A DNA stretch of 32,275 nucleotides from Gemmatimonadota bacterium. Its GTDB lineage: Bacteria; Gemmatimonadota; Gemmatimonadetes; Gemmatimonadales; Gemmatimonadaceae. The DNA is taken from contig JARIEY010000014.1 of NCBI GenBank assembly GCA_031127085.1, positions 1 to 32,275 of the forward strand, given 5' to 3'. A program made the translations under genes and the position numbers. Each line of letters opens with the position of its first letter. Within the stretch, counting starts at the first letter, position 1. The notes below the pieces were generated by a model. The model was not told the origin of the DNA. It was given only the letters and a program-made list of their open reading frames with translations, and did not search any database. Below are positions 13,611-21,623 of this stretch, in pieces.

Positions 13611-13859
13611 GTGATCACCGAGATCAAGAAGTGGGGCAATAGCCAGGGCCTGCGCATCTCCCGAGAGGTGTTGGCGCAACTACAGGTCGATGTTGGCGAC
13701 CGCGTCGACGTGACGATCCGAGACGGGCAACTCGTGATTACGCCAGCACGCCGTGTGCGCGGCGGACATGACCTGCGTGCCTTGGTCAATCGCATCCCCA
13801 CGGGGAGCACACCAAAGGACGTCGATTGGGGCCCGCCGGTGGGCCGAGAGGAGTGGTAG
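13611..13859 (+). CDS. mazE: MazE-family antitoxin (AbrB-type)
   Basis: An 82-residue protein starting at GTG. The opening VITEIKKWGNSQGLRISREV followed by VGDRVDVTIRDGQLVITP is the MazE/AbrB swapped-hairpin DNA-binding domain. The acidic, proline-containing tail ending in DWGPPVGREEW is the MazF-binding segment. The frame is open further upstream (to 13488), but that part overlaps the promoter palindrome and has no family similarity, so I chose the GTG. The stop is directly followed by the mazF ATG without a gap. Confidence 0.88.
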   Translation: MITEIKKWGNSQGLRISREVLAQLQVDVGDRVDVTIRDGQLVITPARRVRGGHDLRALVNRIPTGSTPKDVDWGPPVGREEW

Positions 13860-14195
13860 ATGCCGACGTTCTTCCCACGACAGGGTGATCTCATTACGCT
13901 CAGCTTCGATCCGCAGTCGGGCCACGAGCAACGTGGGAGGCGCCCCGCGCTGGTGGTCAGCAAGGACTTGTTCAACAAGCGCACCGGCCTGTGCATTGTG
14001 TGCCCGATCACGAAGACCGATCGCGACTTTCCGTTCCATGTGAGCATTCCGCCCAGTGGAGACGTCTCGGGATTCGTGATGGTAGAGCAGGTTAAGTCCA
14101 TCGACTACGCCACCCGCCGCGCGCGACGTGTAGGTTCGGCGCCTGCAACGGTGCTGCAGGAAGTGCTGTCTATCCTTGATGCGTGCCTTTATTAG
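13860..14195 (+). CDS. mazF: MazF-family mRNA interferase toxin
   Basis: A 111-residue protein with the family order FPRQGDLITLSFDPQSGHEQ, GRRPALVVS, CIVCPITK, FPFHV and VMVEQVKSIDY. The GDL and GxEQxGRRPALVVS motifs hold the conserved residues of MazF RNA cleavage (for example the Arg in GRRP). MazF enzymes cut single-stranded RNA at short specific sequences. It is the last gene of the plus-strand toxin-antitoxin array, and a strong hairpin follows 71 nt downstream. The domain is full length with no visible inactivating change. Confidence 0.92.
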   Translation: MPTFFPRQGDLITLSFDPQSGHEQRGRRPALVVSKDLFNKRTGLCIVCPITKTDRDFPFHVSIPPSGDVSGFVMVEQVKSIDYATRRARRVGSAPATVLQEVLSILDACLY

Positions 14196-14266
14196 TCGGC
14201 TTCACAACCGGTGCGTATCGCCGATTGAGCTAGTACGTCATCGCGTCACGAGCCAGCAGCATACGA

Positions 14267-14296
14267 CAGAGGGCGCCCATCATCGGGCGCCCTCTG
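14267..14296. terminator. Perfect 12-bp hairpin between mazF and the lipoprotein gene
   Basis: Arms CAGAGGGCGCCC and GGGCGCCCTCTG flank the loop ATCATC. It separates two convergent genes and could act on both strands. The left flank ACGACAGAGGGC is the same string that starts the hairpin of the inter-cassette repeats, so it may be a local derivative of that element. Confidence 0.7.
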
Positions 14297-14323
14297 CATG
14301 TACGGTCAATCTAGTCTTGCTGC

Positions 14324-16696
14324 TTACGGCTTCTTGTGGTCGTCATCATCATCGTCATGCTCGTCATCATCGTCGCCGCCGTGACTGTCGCGATCGGCGC
14401 GAATGACGAACTTGTACGTGTACAGCGTGGGATCGTTGCCGATACGGTAGTTCAGCGTGAAGTTGCCGGCCGTCAGCCCCTTGGTGCTGAGGTTGAACAT
14501 GTAGGTGCCGTCATCCACGCGGAACAGCATGCCGGGGTTGGCCTTGCCGGAATCGTTCAGCGACCCGGTGGGGCTGATGCTGATGGCCTTCACCGGCAGC
14601 AGCTTGGACGTGATGTTGCGACCGGCCGCATCGCAGACGCGGAGCTTCACGGGGATCGTGCTCCCCGACTTCACGCCCTTCAGGGCCTTGCTCGCCGCTT
14701 CGCCGATGTCGCCATTCGTCACCTTGCACACGGTGTACGTGATGACGATGCTGGCGCTCGCCGTGCTGCCAATGTTGTTGGCGTCGCCGGCGTACGTCGC
14801 GGTGGCCGTGCAGGTGATGCCGCCGTTGATGCAGTCCCCGCTGTACGCGATGGCCGCCGTGCCGGCCGACGCCGGGCTCACGCTTGACGTGGCGGTGTAG
14901 GCCGATCCCTTGTACGGGAACGGACCGGCGCCGAACGACACCGTGGTGGCGGTCGGACGCTTGGCGATGGTGATCGTCGCCGTGGCCTGGCTGGGGAGAT
15001 GCGTGGCATCGCCAGCGTAGGACGCCGTGGCGGTGCAGGTGTTGCCCGCGTTGATGCAATCACCGGAGTACGCGATGCTCGCCGTGCCGGCCGGGCTGAC
15101 GCTCGCCGTGGCGGTGAAGGCCGTGCCGGTGTACACGAACGGTCCGCTGCCAAAGCTCACCGTGGTCGTGGTGGGGCTCTGCGCGCCGCGCGTCGGGTCG
15201 AGCGGGTAGGCGTCGACGTTGTCGCGCACGCCGTCGCCGTCGGTGTCCGGGTTGAGCGGATCAGTGCCGAGCGTACGCTCCTCACCGTTGGTGAGCGTGT
15301 CACCGTCGGAATCGGCCACGTTGTCGTTGAGCGAATCGCACGCGTCGCCGATGCCGTCATTGTCGCCGTCGGACTGCGCCGGGTTGGCAACCTGCGGGCA
15401 GTTGTCGCTGGCGTCGTCCACACCGTCGAGGTCGAAATCGGCGTTCGGTTCCAGAGCCAGCGCGGTGCGAATGCCGAGCGTGACGCCGTGCCAGACTTCC
15501 TGATGCGGCACCGTCCAGCTGATGCTCGAGAACGTGCCGATGAAGCGGATGGTGCCGTGCCCCTCGGCGCCGTAGAGCACCTCGCCCGGATCAGCGCGGA
15601 AGGTGCCGTTGCCAAAGTAGCCCTGACCGGTGCTGACGATCTGGAACGGCTGGTCGAAGTCGTAGTAGGCCGCGTTTCCGCCGCTGCCCAAGCTGAGCAC
15701 CGGGAGGATGGGATCCTTGATCGGCTCCGAGAAGGTCATGGTGTACGTGGAGCTCGAACCACCCGAGAGCTGCACGAGGTCACACGCCGGCGGCCCGTTG
15801 AGCACCGAGGCGCTCTTGTACGGGGCAGAGTTGTTGGCCGTCCAGAACGCGGTGCCGCACCCCGTCTGCGCGCCGAGCATCGAGGCCGGCGTGCCATTGG
15901 GATTACGGACGCTGAAGTCCACGCCAATGGTCTTCCCGCCCGGGAGCGAGATGGTGCCGCTCGCCGTGCCACCGGCCGGGTTGGCCGAGGTCCAGTCGAC
16001 GTAGTAATAGAAGTTGGAGGTGTACGGTTCCGGATCGGTCGGGTTCGGCACGCCGTCGTTGTCCGAATCGAGCGGCGGCGGCGGGGTGTTGGTGGTCTCG
16101 ACGATGAACTTGCCGCCGGCCGCGCCACCACCGTCGAAGATGACGAAGGTCAGCGTGTGCGTGCCACTGAGCGTGACGCCGTACTCGAGCTTGGAGGGCG
16201 TGTGGTCATCGGTCTGCACGCCGACGAGGGTGTTGTCGAGGTAGATCCACGAGCAGTTGTCAGCCATCAGCCTGACGACTGCGGGGCCGGTGCCCGTGAT
16301 GGTGGTCTGGTACTTGGTCCAGTTGTAGTTCGGCGAGACGCTGTTGCCGCCTGACGAAGCCAGGTAGTCCCACGCATTGATCCACGGCGCGAAGAAGACG
16401 TCGTTGGCCCAGGGGTGCCCCGTCAGCACCGACGCCGGGTGCGACCCGGTCCAGCTGGACGAGTTCGGCGCGTACTTGGGCGTGGCCTTGCAGTAGGCCG
16501 CGCCGTAGTCGCCCGGCTGGATGGGTTCGGCGATGGGGTTCCACGCCGTCACGCCGGACCCGCTCGTGAACGTCAGCTTGGCGCCGTTCGACCGCGCCAA
16601 CAGGGCGGCGGTCTCCGGCTGCGTAGCGGGACGCGTGTCGCCAGAGCAGGCCGCGGCAAGCATCGACGCGGCGAGCACCAGAGCGCGGTATTTCAT
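14324..16696 (-). CDS. Large lipoprotein with thrombospondin type 3, Ig-like and PxKF domains
   Basis: A 790-residue exported protein. The signal peptide MKYRALVLAASMLAAAC ends in a lipobox with Cys17, so it is probably anchored in the outer membrane. Residues 210-225 and 420-505 contain calcium-binding thrombospondin type 3 repeats (DSDNDGVPNPTD, DGDNDGIGDACD, DTDGDGVRDNVD). Two Ig-like repeats follow at about 505-580 and 580-650 (TTVSFGSGPFVYTG, TTVSFGAGPFPYKG). A PxKF domain is at about 650-770 (SGSTIPVKLRV, MFNLSTKGLTAGNFTL). The last 19 residues are almost all Asp, His and Gly, a metal-binding-like tail. I prefer the second methionine because the lipobox then sits at the usual distance. 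A surface or adhesion role is likely, but no ligand can be named. Confidence 0.85.
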   Translation of the reverse strand: MKYRALVLAASMLAAACSGDTRPATQPETAALLARSNGAKLTFTSGSGVTAWNPIAEPIQPGDYGAAYCKATPKYAPNSSSWTGSHPASVLTGHPWANDVFFAPWINAWDYLASSGGNSVSPNYNWTKYQTTITGTGPAVVRLMADNCSWIYLDNTLVGVQTDDHTPSKLEYGVTLSGTHTLTFVIFDGGGAAGGKFIVETTNTPPPPLDSDNDGVPNPTDPEPYTSNFYYYVDWTSANPAGGTASGTISLPGGKTIGVDFSVRNPNGTPASMLGAQTGCGTAFWTANNSAPYKSASVLNGPPACDLVQLSGGSSSTYTMTFSEPIKDPILPVLSLGSGGNAAYYDFDQPFQIVSTGQGYFGNGTFRADPGEVLYGAEGHGTIRFIGTFSSISWTVPHQEVWHGVTLGIRTALALEPNADFDLDGVDDASDNCPQVANPAQSDGDNDGIGDACDSLNDNVADSDGDTLTNGEERTLGTDPLNPDTDGDGVRDNVDAYPLDPTRGAQSPTTTTVSFGSGPFVYTGTAFTATASVSPAGTASIAYSGDCINAGNTCTATASYAGDATHLPSQATATITIAKRPTATTVSFGAGPFPYKGSAYTATSSVSPASAGTAAIAYSGDCINGGITCTATATYAGDANNIGSTASASIVITYTVCKVTNGDIGEAASKALKGVKSGSTIPVKLRVCDAAGRNITSKLLPVKAISISPTGSLNDSGKANPGMLFRVDDGTYMFNLSTKGLTAGNFTLNYRIGNDPTLYTYKFVIRADRDSHGGDDDDEHDDDDDDHKKP

Positions 16697-16910
16697 CTGC
16701 AGTCTCCTCGGGTCACCTGGACCCATCCAACTGGGGGCGGGGTGCTGTTCTTAATCGAAACACCTACTTGGTGTAGGCATTTCCAGCGCGTCAATTGTGT
16801 GTATTTCCTGTACAATTAGCAAGAGTGGCCGTCATTTGGCGTAAATTTCTGGTTCTGACGGACGAAATGTTCGTGTTGCGGGGGGGGACATTCGACTCAG
16901 AAAATCGAAG

Positions 16911-16941
16911 AGGGGGCACCCGGCATCGCCGAGCGCCCCCT
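16911..16941 (-). terminator. Two-level hairpin downstream of the S15 peptidase
   Basis: Outer stem AGGGGGC (16911-16917)/GCCCCCT (16935-16941) encloses an inner CGGC/GCCG stem with loop ATC. On the minus strand it is followed by a T-rich run (CTTCGATTTTCTG). It ends the minus-strand transcript from 16974. The remaining bases up to 16696 hold only the AT-richer upstream region of the lipoprotein gene, without a confident promoter call. Confidence 0.6.
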
Positions 16942-16973
16942 ACCCGTCAGACGGCCACACTACCGCCGGGTGG

Positions 16974-18869
16974 CTACCACTTGCTTCCGCCCACCACCGG
17001 TAGCGTCAGGTACGTCTTCGACAGATCCACGGTCAGCGTGGTCCCCGCCTGCGGCCATAGCGTGAAGTCGCGGTCGGAGCTCATGATCATCAGCGCGAGC
17101 CGCTTGCCGGGCGGGATCATGCGGTCGCCAGGCTGCAGGTCGAAGGTGAGATCATAGAACGTGCCGGGGACGAGCGGCTCACCGGGGAGCATACTGTTGT
17201 AGTTACCGCCCTTGGTAAGCGACGCGTGGTTCTGCGGATCGGCCCAGCCGCGCGACTGCACGCCAACCGCTCCCTCGCTGCCGATCTTGGTACTGTCGAA
17301 GGGGAGTGTGACCAGCCACACGCTGAGGTTCGCCGCCGGCTTGCTCGACGCCAGGCGAATGGTCACCTGCGGCGTGCCGCTCCAGTGCAACGTGTCCTTT
17401 AAGAGAGGGGCAGAGTACAACAGACGGTGGGGCGAGAGCGCGAGAGACGCGAGCGCGGCACCGGAGAAGGCGGCGTTGTCCGTGAGGATCGCAGTTCCCT
17501 TCCCCTTTCCCTTCCCACACCCTGCTCCCTTCCCCTTCCCACCCCAGATCCCCAACCCCTCCCCCTGTATACACAAAACCACCGCCCGCGCCTCAGGATT
17601 CGGATAGTCCGCATACGCCGTCGGCACTCCCCCACGCACGGGCTGCCCCTCGCGCACCACGTACAGCCGCGGGTCGCGATCGATGCCGTTGTCCACGCCG
17701 TACAGGTAGTGCGAGAACCACTTGTTGCGCAGTTCGAGCGTGGGCGGTCCCCCATGCCCGCCCTGATGCAGGTACAACGCGGCCGGCGTCCCCTGCTTCT
17801 TGAGCGCTTCGTAAATGCGCGTGCTGTGCTCGAGCACCACGTTCCAGTCGTTCTCGCCGTGTGCCAACAGCGTGGCGGCCTTCACCCCGCTGATCTTGTT
17901 CAGCAAATCACGCTCGGCCCAGAACGCGTTGTAGTCGCCGTGCTGCCGGTCGCGTCCTGCGACATATAGCCCGTCGCGAATCGTCGCGTTGCACCCGGCG
18001 CGCAGTGCGGTATCGCCGCTGAAGATGAAGTCGTACAGGAAGTCGATGTCTTCGCCCAGCCAACCGCCCGGGTGACGCACCAACCCATTGCTGCGGTAGT
18101 ACTGGTAGTAGCCCGTGTTGGGCGCGATAGGGATGATCGCCTCGAGCCCGGCCACGCCGGTGGTGGCGGCGGCCAGCGGAATGGTGCCGTTGTAGCTGGT
18201 GCCCGTCATTCCCACTTTGCCGGTGGACCACGTCGCCTTCACTTCGTCGCCGCCGACGCGCGCGGTGAAGCCCTTGGCGCGCCCATTGAGCCAATCGATG
18301 ACCGCGCGCGGCGCCTGCTCTTCAGGGAGTCCGCCCACGGTGGGGCATCCCTGCGACAATCCCGTCCCCGGCGCCTCGCTGTGCACCACGGCAAAGCCGC
18401 GCGGCACCCAGGTGTTCACTTCGCTGGTGCTGATGCTCGTACGATCGCCCTTGAACGGAATCTCGGGTTGATGCGTGCGCGGCGGCGGCGGTGCGCCAAC
18501 TTCCTGCTGCACGTTCCATAGGTACTTGGTGTCGCCCGACGTGCCGGCGAAGTAGGGCGAGCTTTCGTAGACCACCGCGACCTTCAGTCCTTCGGTCTCC
18601 GTCTGCCGCGGACGCGTGACGTCGACGTGCATGCGGTCCTTCTTGCCGTCGCCATCGCTATCGAACGACGTCTCCACCCACAGCCGCTGCCGCACCCAGA
18701 GCGTAGCGTCCTGAAACTCCGGGACGATCTGCGCCTGGCCGTCGACAAACCGCGGAGTGGCGCGCGGTACCGTCGCGCCCTGCTGGGCAGGGAGATGTCC
18801 GACCGCGATGGTCACCGACGCTAGTGCGCTCAGTACCATCGCAGCGCGGGAATGAAATGAAGGTTGCAT
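16974..18869 (-). CDS. Secreted Xaa-Pro dipeptidyl-peptidase (S15/CocE-type)
   Basis: A 631-residue protein with a signal peptide (hydrophobic MVLSALASVTIAVG, cleavage near PAQQ). The alpha/beta-hydrolase triad is complete: nucleophile in GMTGTSYNG (Ser225), acid in GENDWNV (Asp341) and HQGGHGG (His372). A C-terminal jelly-roll region (about 410-631) carries RLALMIMSSDRDF, as in S15 and CocE enzymes. It would release X-Pro dipeptides from proline-rich peptides outside the cytoplasm. Residues about 435-458 are an odd Gly/Lys-rich insert (GGKGKGAGCGKGKGKG) encoded by a purine-rich tract, in frame and inside the C-terminal domain. An unknown gene lies 15 bp upstream and is probably co-transcribed. 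Confidence 0.88.
   Translation of the reverse strand: MQPSFHSRAAMVLSALASVTIAVGHLPAQQGATVPRATPRFVDGQAQIVPEFQDATLWVRQRLWVETSFDSDGDGKKDRMHVDVTRPRQTETEGLKVAVVYESSPYFAGTSGDTKYLWNVQQEVGAPPPPRTHQPEIPFKGDRTSISTSEVNTWVPRGFAVVHSEAPGTGLSQGCPTVGGLPEEQAPRAVIDWLNGRAKGFTARVGGDEVKATWSTGKVGMTGTSYNGTIPLAAATTGVAGLEAIIPIAPNTGYYQYYRSNGLVRHPGGWLGEDIDFLYDFIFSGDTALRAGCNATIRDGLYVAGRDRQHGDYNAFWAERDLLNKISGVKAATLLAHGENDWNVVLEHSTRIYEALKKQGTPAALYLHQGGHGGPPTLELRNKWFSHYLYGVDNGIDRDPRLYVVREGQPVRGGVPTAYADYPNPEARAVVLCIQGEGLGIWGGKGKGAGCGKGKGKGTAILTDNAAFSGAALASLALSPHRLLYSAPLLKDTLHWSGTPQVTIRLASSKPAANLSVWLVTLPFDSTKIGSEGAVGVQSRGWADPQNHASLTKGGNYNSMLPGEPLVPGTFYDLTFDLQPGDRMIPPGKRLALMIMSSDRDFTLWPQAGTTLTVDLSKTYLTLPVVGGSKW
17496..17567 (-). 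repeat. G-run low-complexity tract inside the S15 peptidase gene
   Basis: On the coding (minus) strand this 72-bp stretch holds about ten runs of three to five G separated by A-rich or short spacers; the plus strand is nearly all pyrimidine. It encodes the Gly/Lys insert. Such G-runs can form quadruplexes in the mRNA or DNA. Period-6 units of the type GGGAAG suggest slippage expansion. Confidence 0.7.
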
Positions 18870-18884
18870 ACAGGCCAGGACAAG

Positions 18885-19502
18885 TCAGAGCATGAATGGA
18901 TCGCGCGGCGGATGCGTTGGCGGCGCGTCCAGGGGTGCACGGGTACCCGGTGCATCTTCCAAGAAGTCTTCTATGCTTTCGAGCGGGCCGTGAATCGCCG
19001 CACGCCCTTCCTCGCGACGCGCGTCCCACTGAAACACGCGACGACGCATCGCGGCCTCCTCGTGCGCGCCTGCTTCTTCGAGTACCTCAATCTCGAGCGC
19101 ATCGGCACGCGCGGCCCACGCGTCACTTAACCGTCGGACATCTGGTGGCTGCGCGTCGAGAAAGTCCCATTCTTCCTCATCGACACCGAGTTCGACCGCA
19201 CGCTGGCGCTGCAAGGCGCTCAGGCGTGTCAACTCCGGATCACTGTCCATGCGCGCCAGTGCGACATTCTCCGCGGCAAAGGCAATGCAGAAGAACCCAA
19301 TATGCGGAGGCAACGCTCCAAGATCGCGCATCGTGAGCGCGCTGCGCAGCCAGCGCAACAAGCCGACGGGATCCTCCAGGCCTTCCTGCGACATCGCATA
19401 GCGAATCGTCTCGAGCACGTCTCTCGAGTGAAAATCAGCGACCGCCATCCACATCAGGCCGATATCGTCGTCCGATACTGCCGGAACACTGGGTCGTCCC
19501 AT
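18885..19502 (-). CDS. Hypothetical acidic protein
   Basis: A 205-residue, acidic, alpha-helical protein without signal peptide or membrane segment. It begins MGRPSVPAVSDDDIGLMWMA. A central region reads HIGFFCIAFAAENVALARMD, and long charged helices follow (ALEIEVLEEAGAHEEAAMRRR). The C-terminus is proline-rich. The sequence has normal amino-acid balance for a real protein, and it ends 15 bp before the S15 peptidase start, suggesting one transcript. No family was recognised, and no Shine-Dalgarno is obvious at this ATG, so the true start could lie further in. Confidence 0.6.
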   Translation of the reverse strand: MGRPSVPAVSDDDIGLMWMAVADFHSRDVLETIRYAMSQEGLEDPVGLLRWLRSALTMRDLGALPPHIGFFCIAFAAENVALARMDSDPELTRLSALQRQRAVELGVDEEEWDFLDAQPPDVRRLSDAWAARADALEIEVLEEAGAHEEAAMRRRVFQWDARREEGRAAIHGPLESIEDFLEDAPGTRAPLDAPPTHPPRDPFML

Positions 19503-19559
19503 TGCTCATGCTCTGTGAAGGAGGTCCCTCGAAAGTATCGAGGCAGCGGGCAGTTCGCA

Positions 19560-19585
19560 GGACGCCTGGCCGGGGCCCGGCGTCC
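19560..19585. other. Intergenic hairpin
   Basis: A perfect 7-bp stem GGACGCC/GGCGTCC with a GGCC/GGCC inner pairing, in the 199-bp divergent gap between two unknown genes. It may be a leader structure for the gene at 19702 or a transcription pause. No promoter could be placed with confidence in this gap. Confidence 0.35.
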
Positions 19586-19701
19586 GAGGGTCCCAATCCT
19601 CAATCATTCCGTGTGGACATCCGAGAAACTTGGAGCCAAATCCGCATTCGCCCAGTCAATTGGGTTAGATTGAAGGGCAGCCCCCCTCAAGCAAGGACTA
19701 C

Positions 19702-20007
19702 ATGATCAAAGGATTCGAGTTCGCGGCCGAAGGGCGCACCTACGTGTGCACGCTTGAGGAACGCCGAGGCACGGACGGCGAGTTCTGGTGGTGGTTCTCC
19801 GTCACCGGCGACCAGTCCAGCTACGCCGTGTTTCAGGCGGCTTCGGCGGACACGCGCAGCTCGGTACAGGAACGGGTGCTGCAGTTCTATAACAACCGCG
19901 TCTTCAAGCGCTCGCAGCCGCCCACGCGTGGCGGGCACTGGGGCCGTCGTCCGCCGACCCCGGCCGATGCGGCCGCACCGGCGCCCGATCCCAAGGCCGC
20001 GTCGTAA
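19702..20007 (+). CDS. Hypothetical small protein
   Basis: A 101-residue protein preceded by an AAGGA Shine-Dalgarno 8 nt before the ATG. Residues 1-70 look like a compact alpha/beta domain (MIKGFEFAAEGRTYVCTLEE, FWWWFSVTGD, SSVQERVLQFYNNR) with a cluster of three tryptophans. The last 30 residues are a disordered Pro/Ala/Gly-rich tail. No signal peptide is present. I do not recognise the family. A strong hairpin follows between this gene and the convergent Fic gene, consistent with a single-gene transcript. Confidence 0.75.
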   Translation: MIKGFEFAAEGRTYVCTLEERRGTDGEFWWWFSVTGDQSSYAVFQAASADTRSSVQERVLQFYNNRVFKRSQPPTRGGHWGRRPPTPADAAAPAPDPKAAS

Positions 20008-20061
20008 CGCGCCAGAATCGATAGGCCGCTATCGGATTGGGCGGCCTGGCGGAATCTACGG

Positions 20062-20099
20062 AGAGAGTTGGCACCCGGAATTTGGGTCGCCAGCTCTCT
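20062..20099. terminator. Long hairpin terminator between convergent genes
   Basis: Stem AGAGAGTTGGC/GCCAGCTCTCT (one G-T pair) continues through ACCC/GGGT with a one-base bulge and loop GGAATTT. The plus strand then reads TTGGTGTTTG. It lies between 19702-20007 (+) and 20116-21585 (-) and can serve both. Confidence 0.75.
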
Positions 20100-20115
20100 T
20101 GGTGTTTGTAGCCAG

Positions 20116-21585
20116 TTACTCGTTCGTCTCCGCGCGCTCGAGTGCTCCGACGGTCTGCAGCGGTGGCGGCGAACCCCCCACGCGTGGGGCGGAGGCTTCG
20201 CTGCGAAAGCGCGCGCGCCACGCCATGACCTCTGCCGGACGAAGCTGGTATCGCAGCGCCGACGCATCGTCAAGATTGAGCATCTCGGTCATCGCGATCT
20301 TCGCGAATGCCTCCAGATCGTCTGCCCCGACGCCAGATGCCGCGGCGGCGGCGCGCACAAGGCTGGCCGTTGGTGCCTCGCCAGCGCGGACCGTCTCGCG
20401 GAGCACCTCGCGCAGATGGGCACGGTAGCGCAGGCGCAGCGGATCCGGCTGATGGACGGACTCGCGGACCACGCGATACTGTGCGCATGACCGCTCATAC
20501 GCCCATGCGAACACGTCGCGCAACAGATCCACGTTGCGCGCTTCGTAGACTGCCAGCGTGCCTTGGATGTACGCGCGCTCGGGGACATCCACGAACGACA
20601 GGGGACTCAGGTTCGCGTGAAGTAATGGCCAGTTGGCTGCGACGCGCGACGTGCGTTTGTTGATGTCGACGAACGGTTGCAGATATGGCACGTGGACCAT
20701 GAGGAAGAACGCCTGTTCCAACGGATCGGGAATGGCGCTGACCGTTTCGATGATCCGGTCATGGCAAGCGCGCACGATCTGGGGAATCGCGGTGGGGGTG
20801 TACCTGGTGCCCGTGATCTCGACGGCGCGTTCGCGCACGCGGCCTACATCGGCCGGGTCCTTCAGGAGGTTTTCGGACAGCGCCCCGTGCAGGACTCGGA
20901 GGAGCATGGGAGGGAACTGCGGCGCATCGGCCGTGTCGACCAGATATTCGATGGCGGCCTTGTGGTTCAGGATCATCTGCGCTTCTTGCGCGTCCTTGCC
21001 TTCCGCCTGTAACCCGAACTCCAACAGGTTCCGCGTGTCAAGCCGACTGTAGGTATTGCCTTCCAATCGACTTGACGCCCACGAGAGGTCGATCAGCAGT
21101 CTTCCCAGGATATCGCGGGCGAACGTATCCGCAGGGCGCGTGTCATCCGGGGTCCGCCCCAGCTCGTGGAGCCGGCGTCGCATACCCACCGGGAGATACC
21201 ACGTCTTTTCGGGGCGATACGAAAACAGCAATTCTTGGTCGTACCCGACCGGCTGGCGCTGCGTAATGGGTCGCGTCACGAGTGCTTGCGCGGCGCGTCC
21301 GCGGGCCGTCATCGGGACCTCGTCCGCTCCGGCTTCCGGCGGGACTTCGTCCGGGGTTATAGCGCGATAGGTTGCCGCAGGGCCACCCTTCTCGGGTTTG
21401 ACGCGTCCACGTGCGGCTAACTCTCCGAGGCGGCGGAGTAGCGTGCGAGGTTCGATATGCCGGCCATACGCCGCGTGATAGGCCTCCCCAAGCGCCACTC
21501 GGCCAATGCCGTCAGGATGCCGCTGCACCAGGGCGGCGATCTGGTCTAGATCGGCAGAGATTTGCTCGCGTGTCGGTCTCGTCAA
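20116..21585 (-). CDS. Fic-family protein lacking the catalytic histidine
   Basis: A 489-residue protein. Residues 1-75 are a winged-helix-like segment (VALGEAYHAAYGRHIEPRTLLRRLGELAARG). An inhibitory helix motif SSRLEGN, matching the (S/T)xxxE(G/N) autoinhibition sequence, lies near residue 170. The Fic loop reads HVPYLQPFVDINKRTSRVAAN: Gln303 stands where the catalytic His of HPFxxGN(G/K)R belongs, while Asn309, Lys310, Arg311 and Arg314 are kept. Related PYLQPF-type proteins form a recognisable group. Adenylylation by the normal mechanism is therefore doubtful, and nucleotide binding, another chemistry or DNA-linked regulation are alternatives. The upstream region carries seven phased repeats, which hints at self-regulation by the N-terminal domain (inference). 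Confidence 0.85.
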   Translation of the reverse strand: MTRPTREQISADLDQIAALVQRHPDGIGRVALGEAYHAAYGRHIEPRTLLRRLGELAARGRVKPEKGGPAATYRAITPDEVPPEAGADEVPMTARGRAAQALVTRPITQRQPVGYDQELLFSYRPEKTWYLPVGMRRRLHELGRTPDDTRPADTFARDILGRLLIDLSWASSRLEGNTYSRLDTRNLLEFGLQAEGKDAQEAQMILNHKAAIEYLVDTADAPQFPPMLLRVLHGALSENLLKDPADVGRVRERAVEITGTRYTPTAIPQIVRACHDRIIETVSAIPDPLEQAFFLMVHVPYLQPFVDINKRTSRVAANWPLLHANLSPLSFVDVPERAYIQGTLAVYEARNVDLLRDVFAWAYERSCAQYRVVRESVHQPDPLRLRYRAHLREVLRETVRAGEAPTASLVRAAAAASGVGADDLEAFAKIAMTEMLNLDDASALRYQLRPAEVMAWRARFRSEASAPRVGGSPPPLQTVGALERAETNE

Positions 21586-21623
21586 GGCGATACGATGCTG
21601 AGAGGTTTCTGAGTGCGCTGGTG

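Noticed and set aside
14999-16354. Long open frame antisense to the lipoprotein (451 codons)
   Set aside because: Arg/Val/Gly-rich composition typical of an antisense shadow. The sense frame carries lipobox and recognisable domains.
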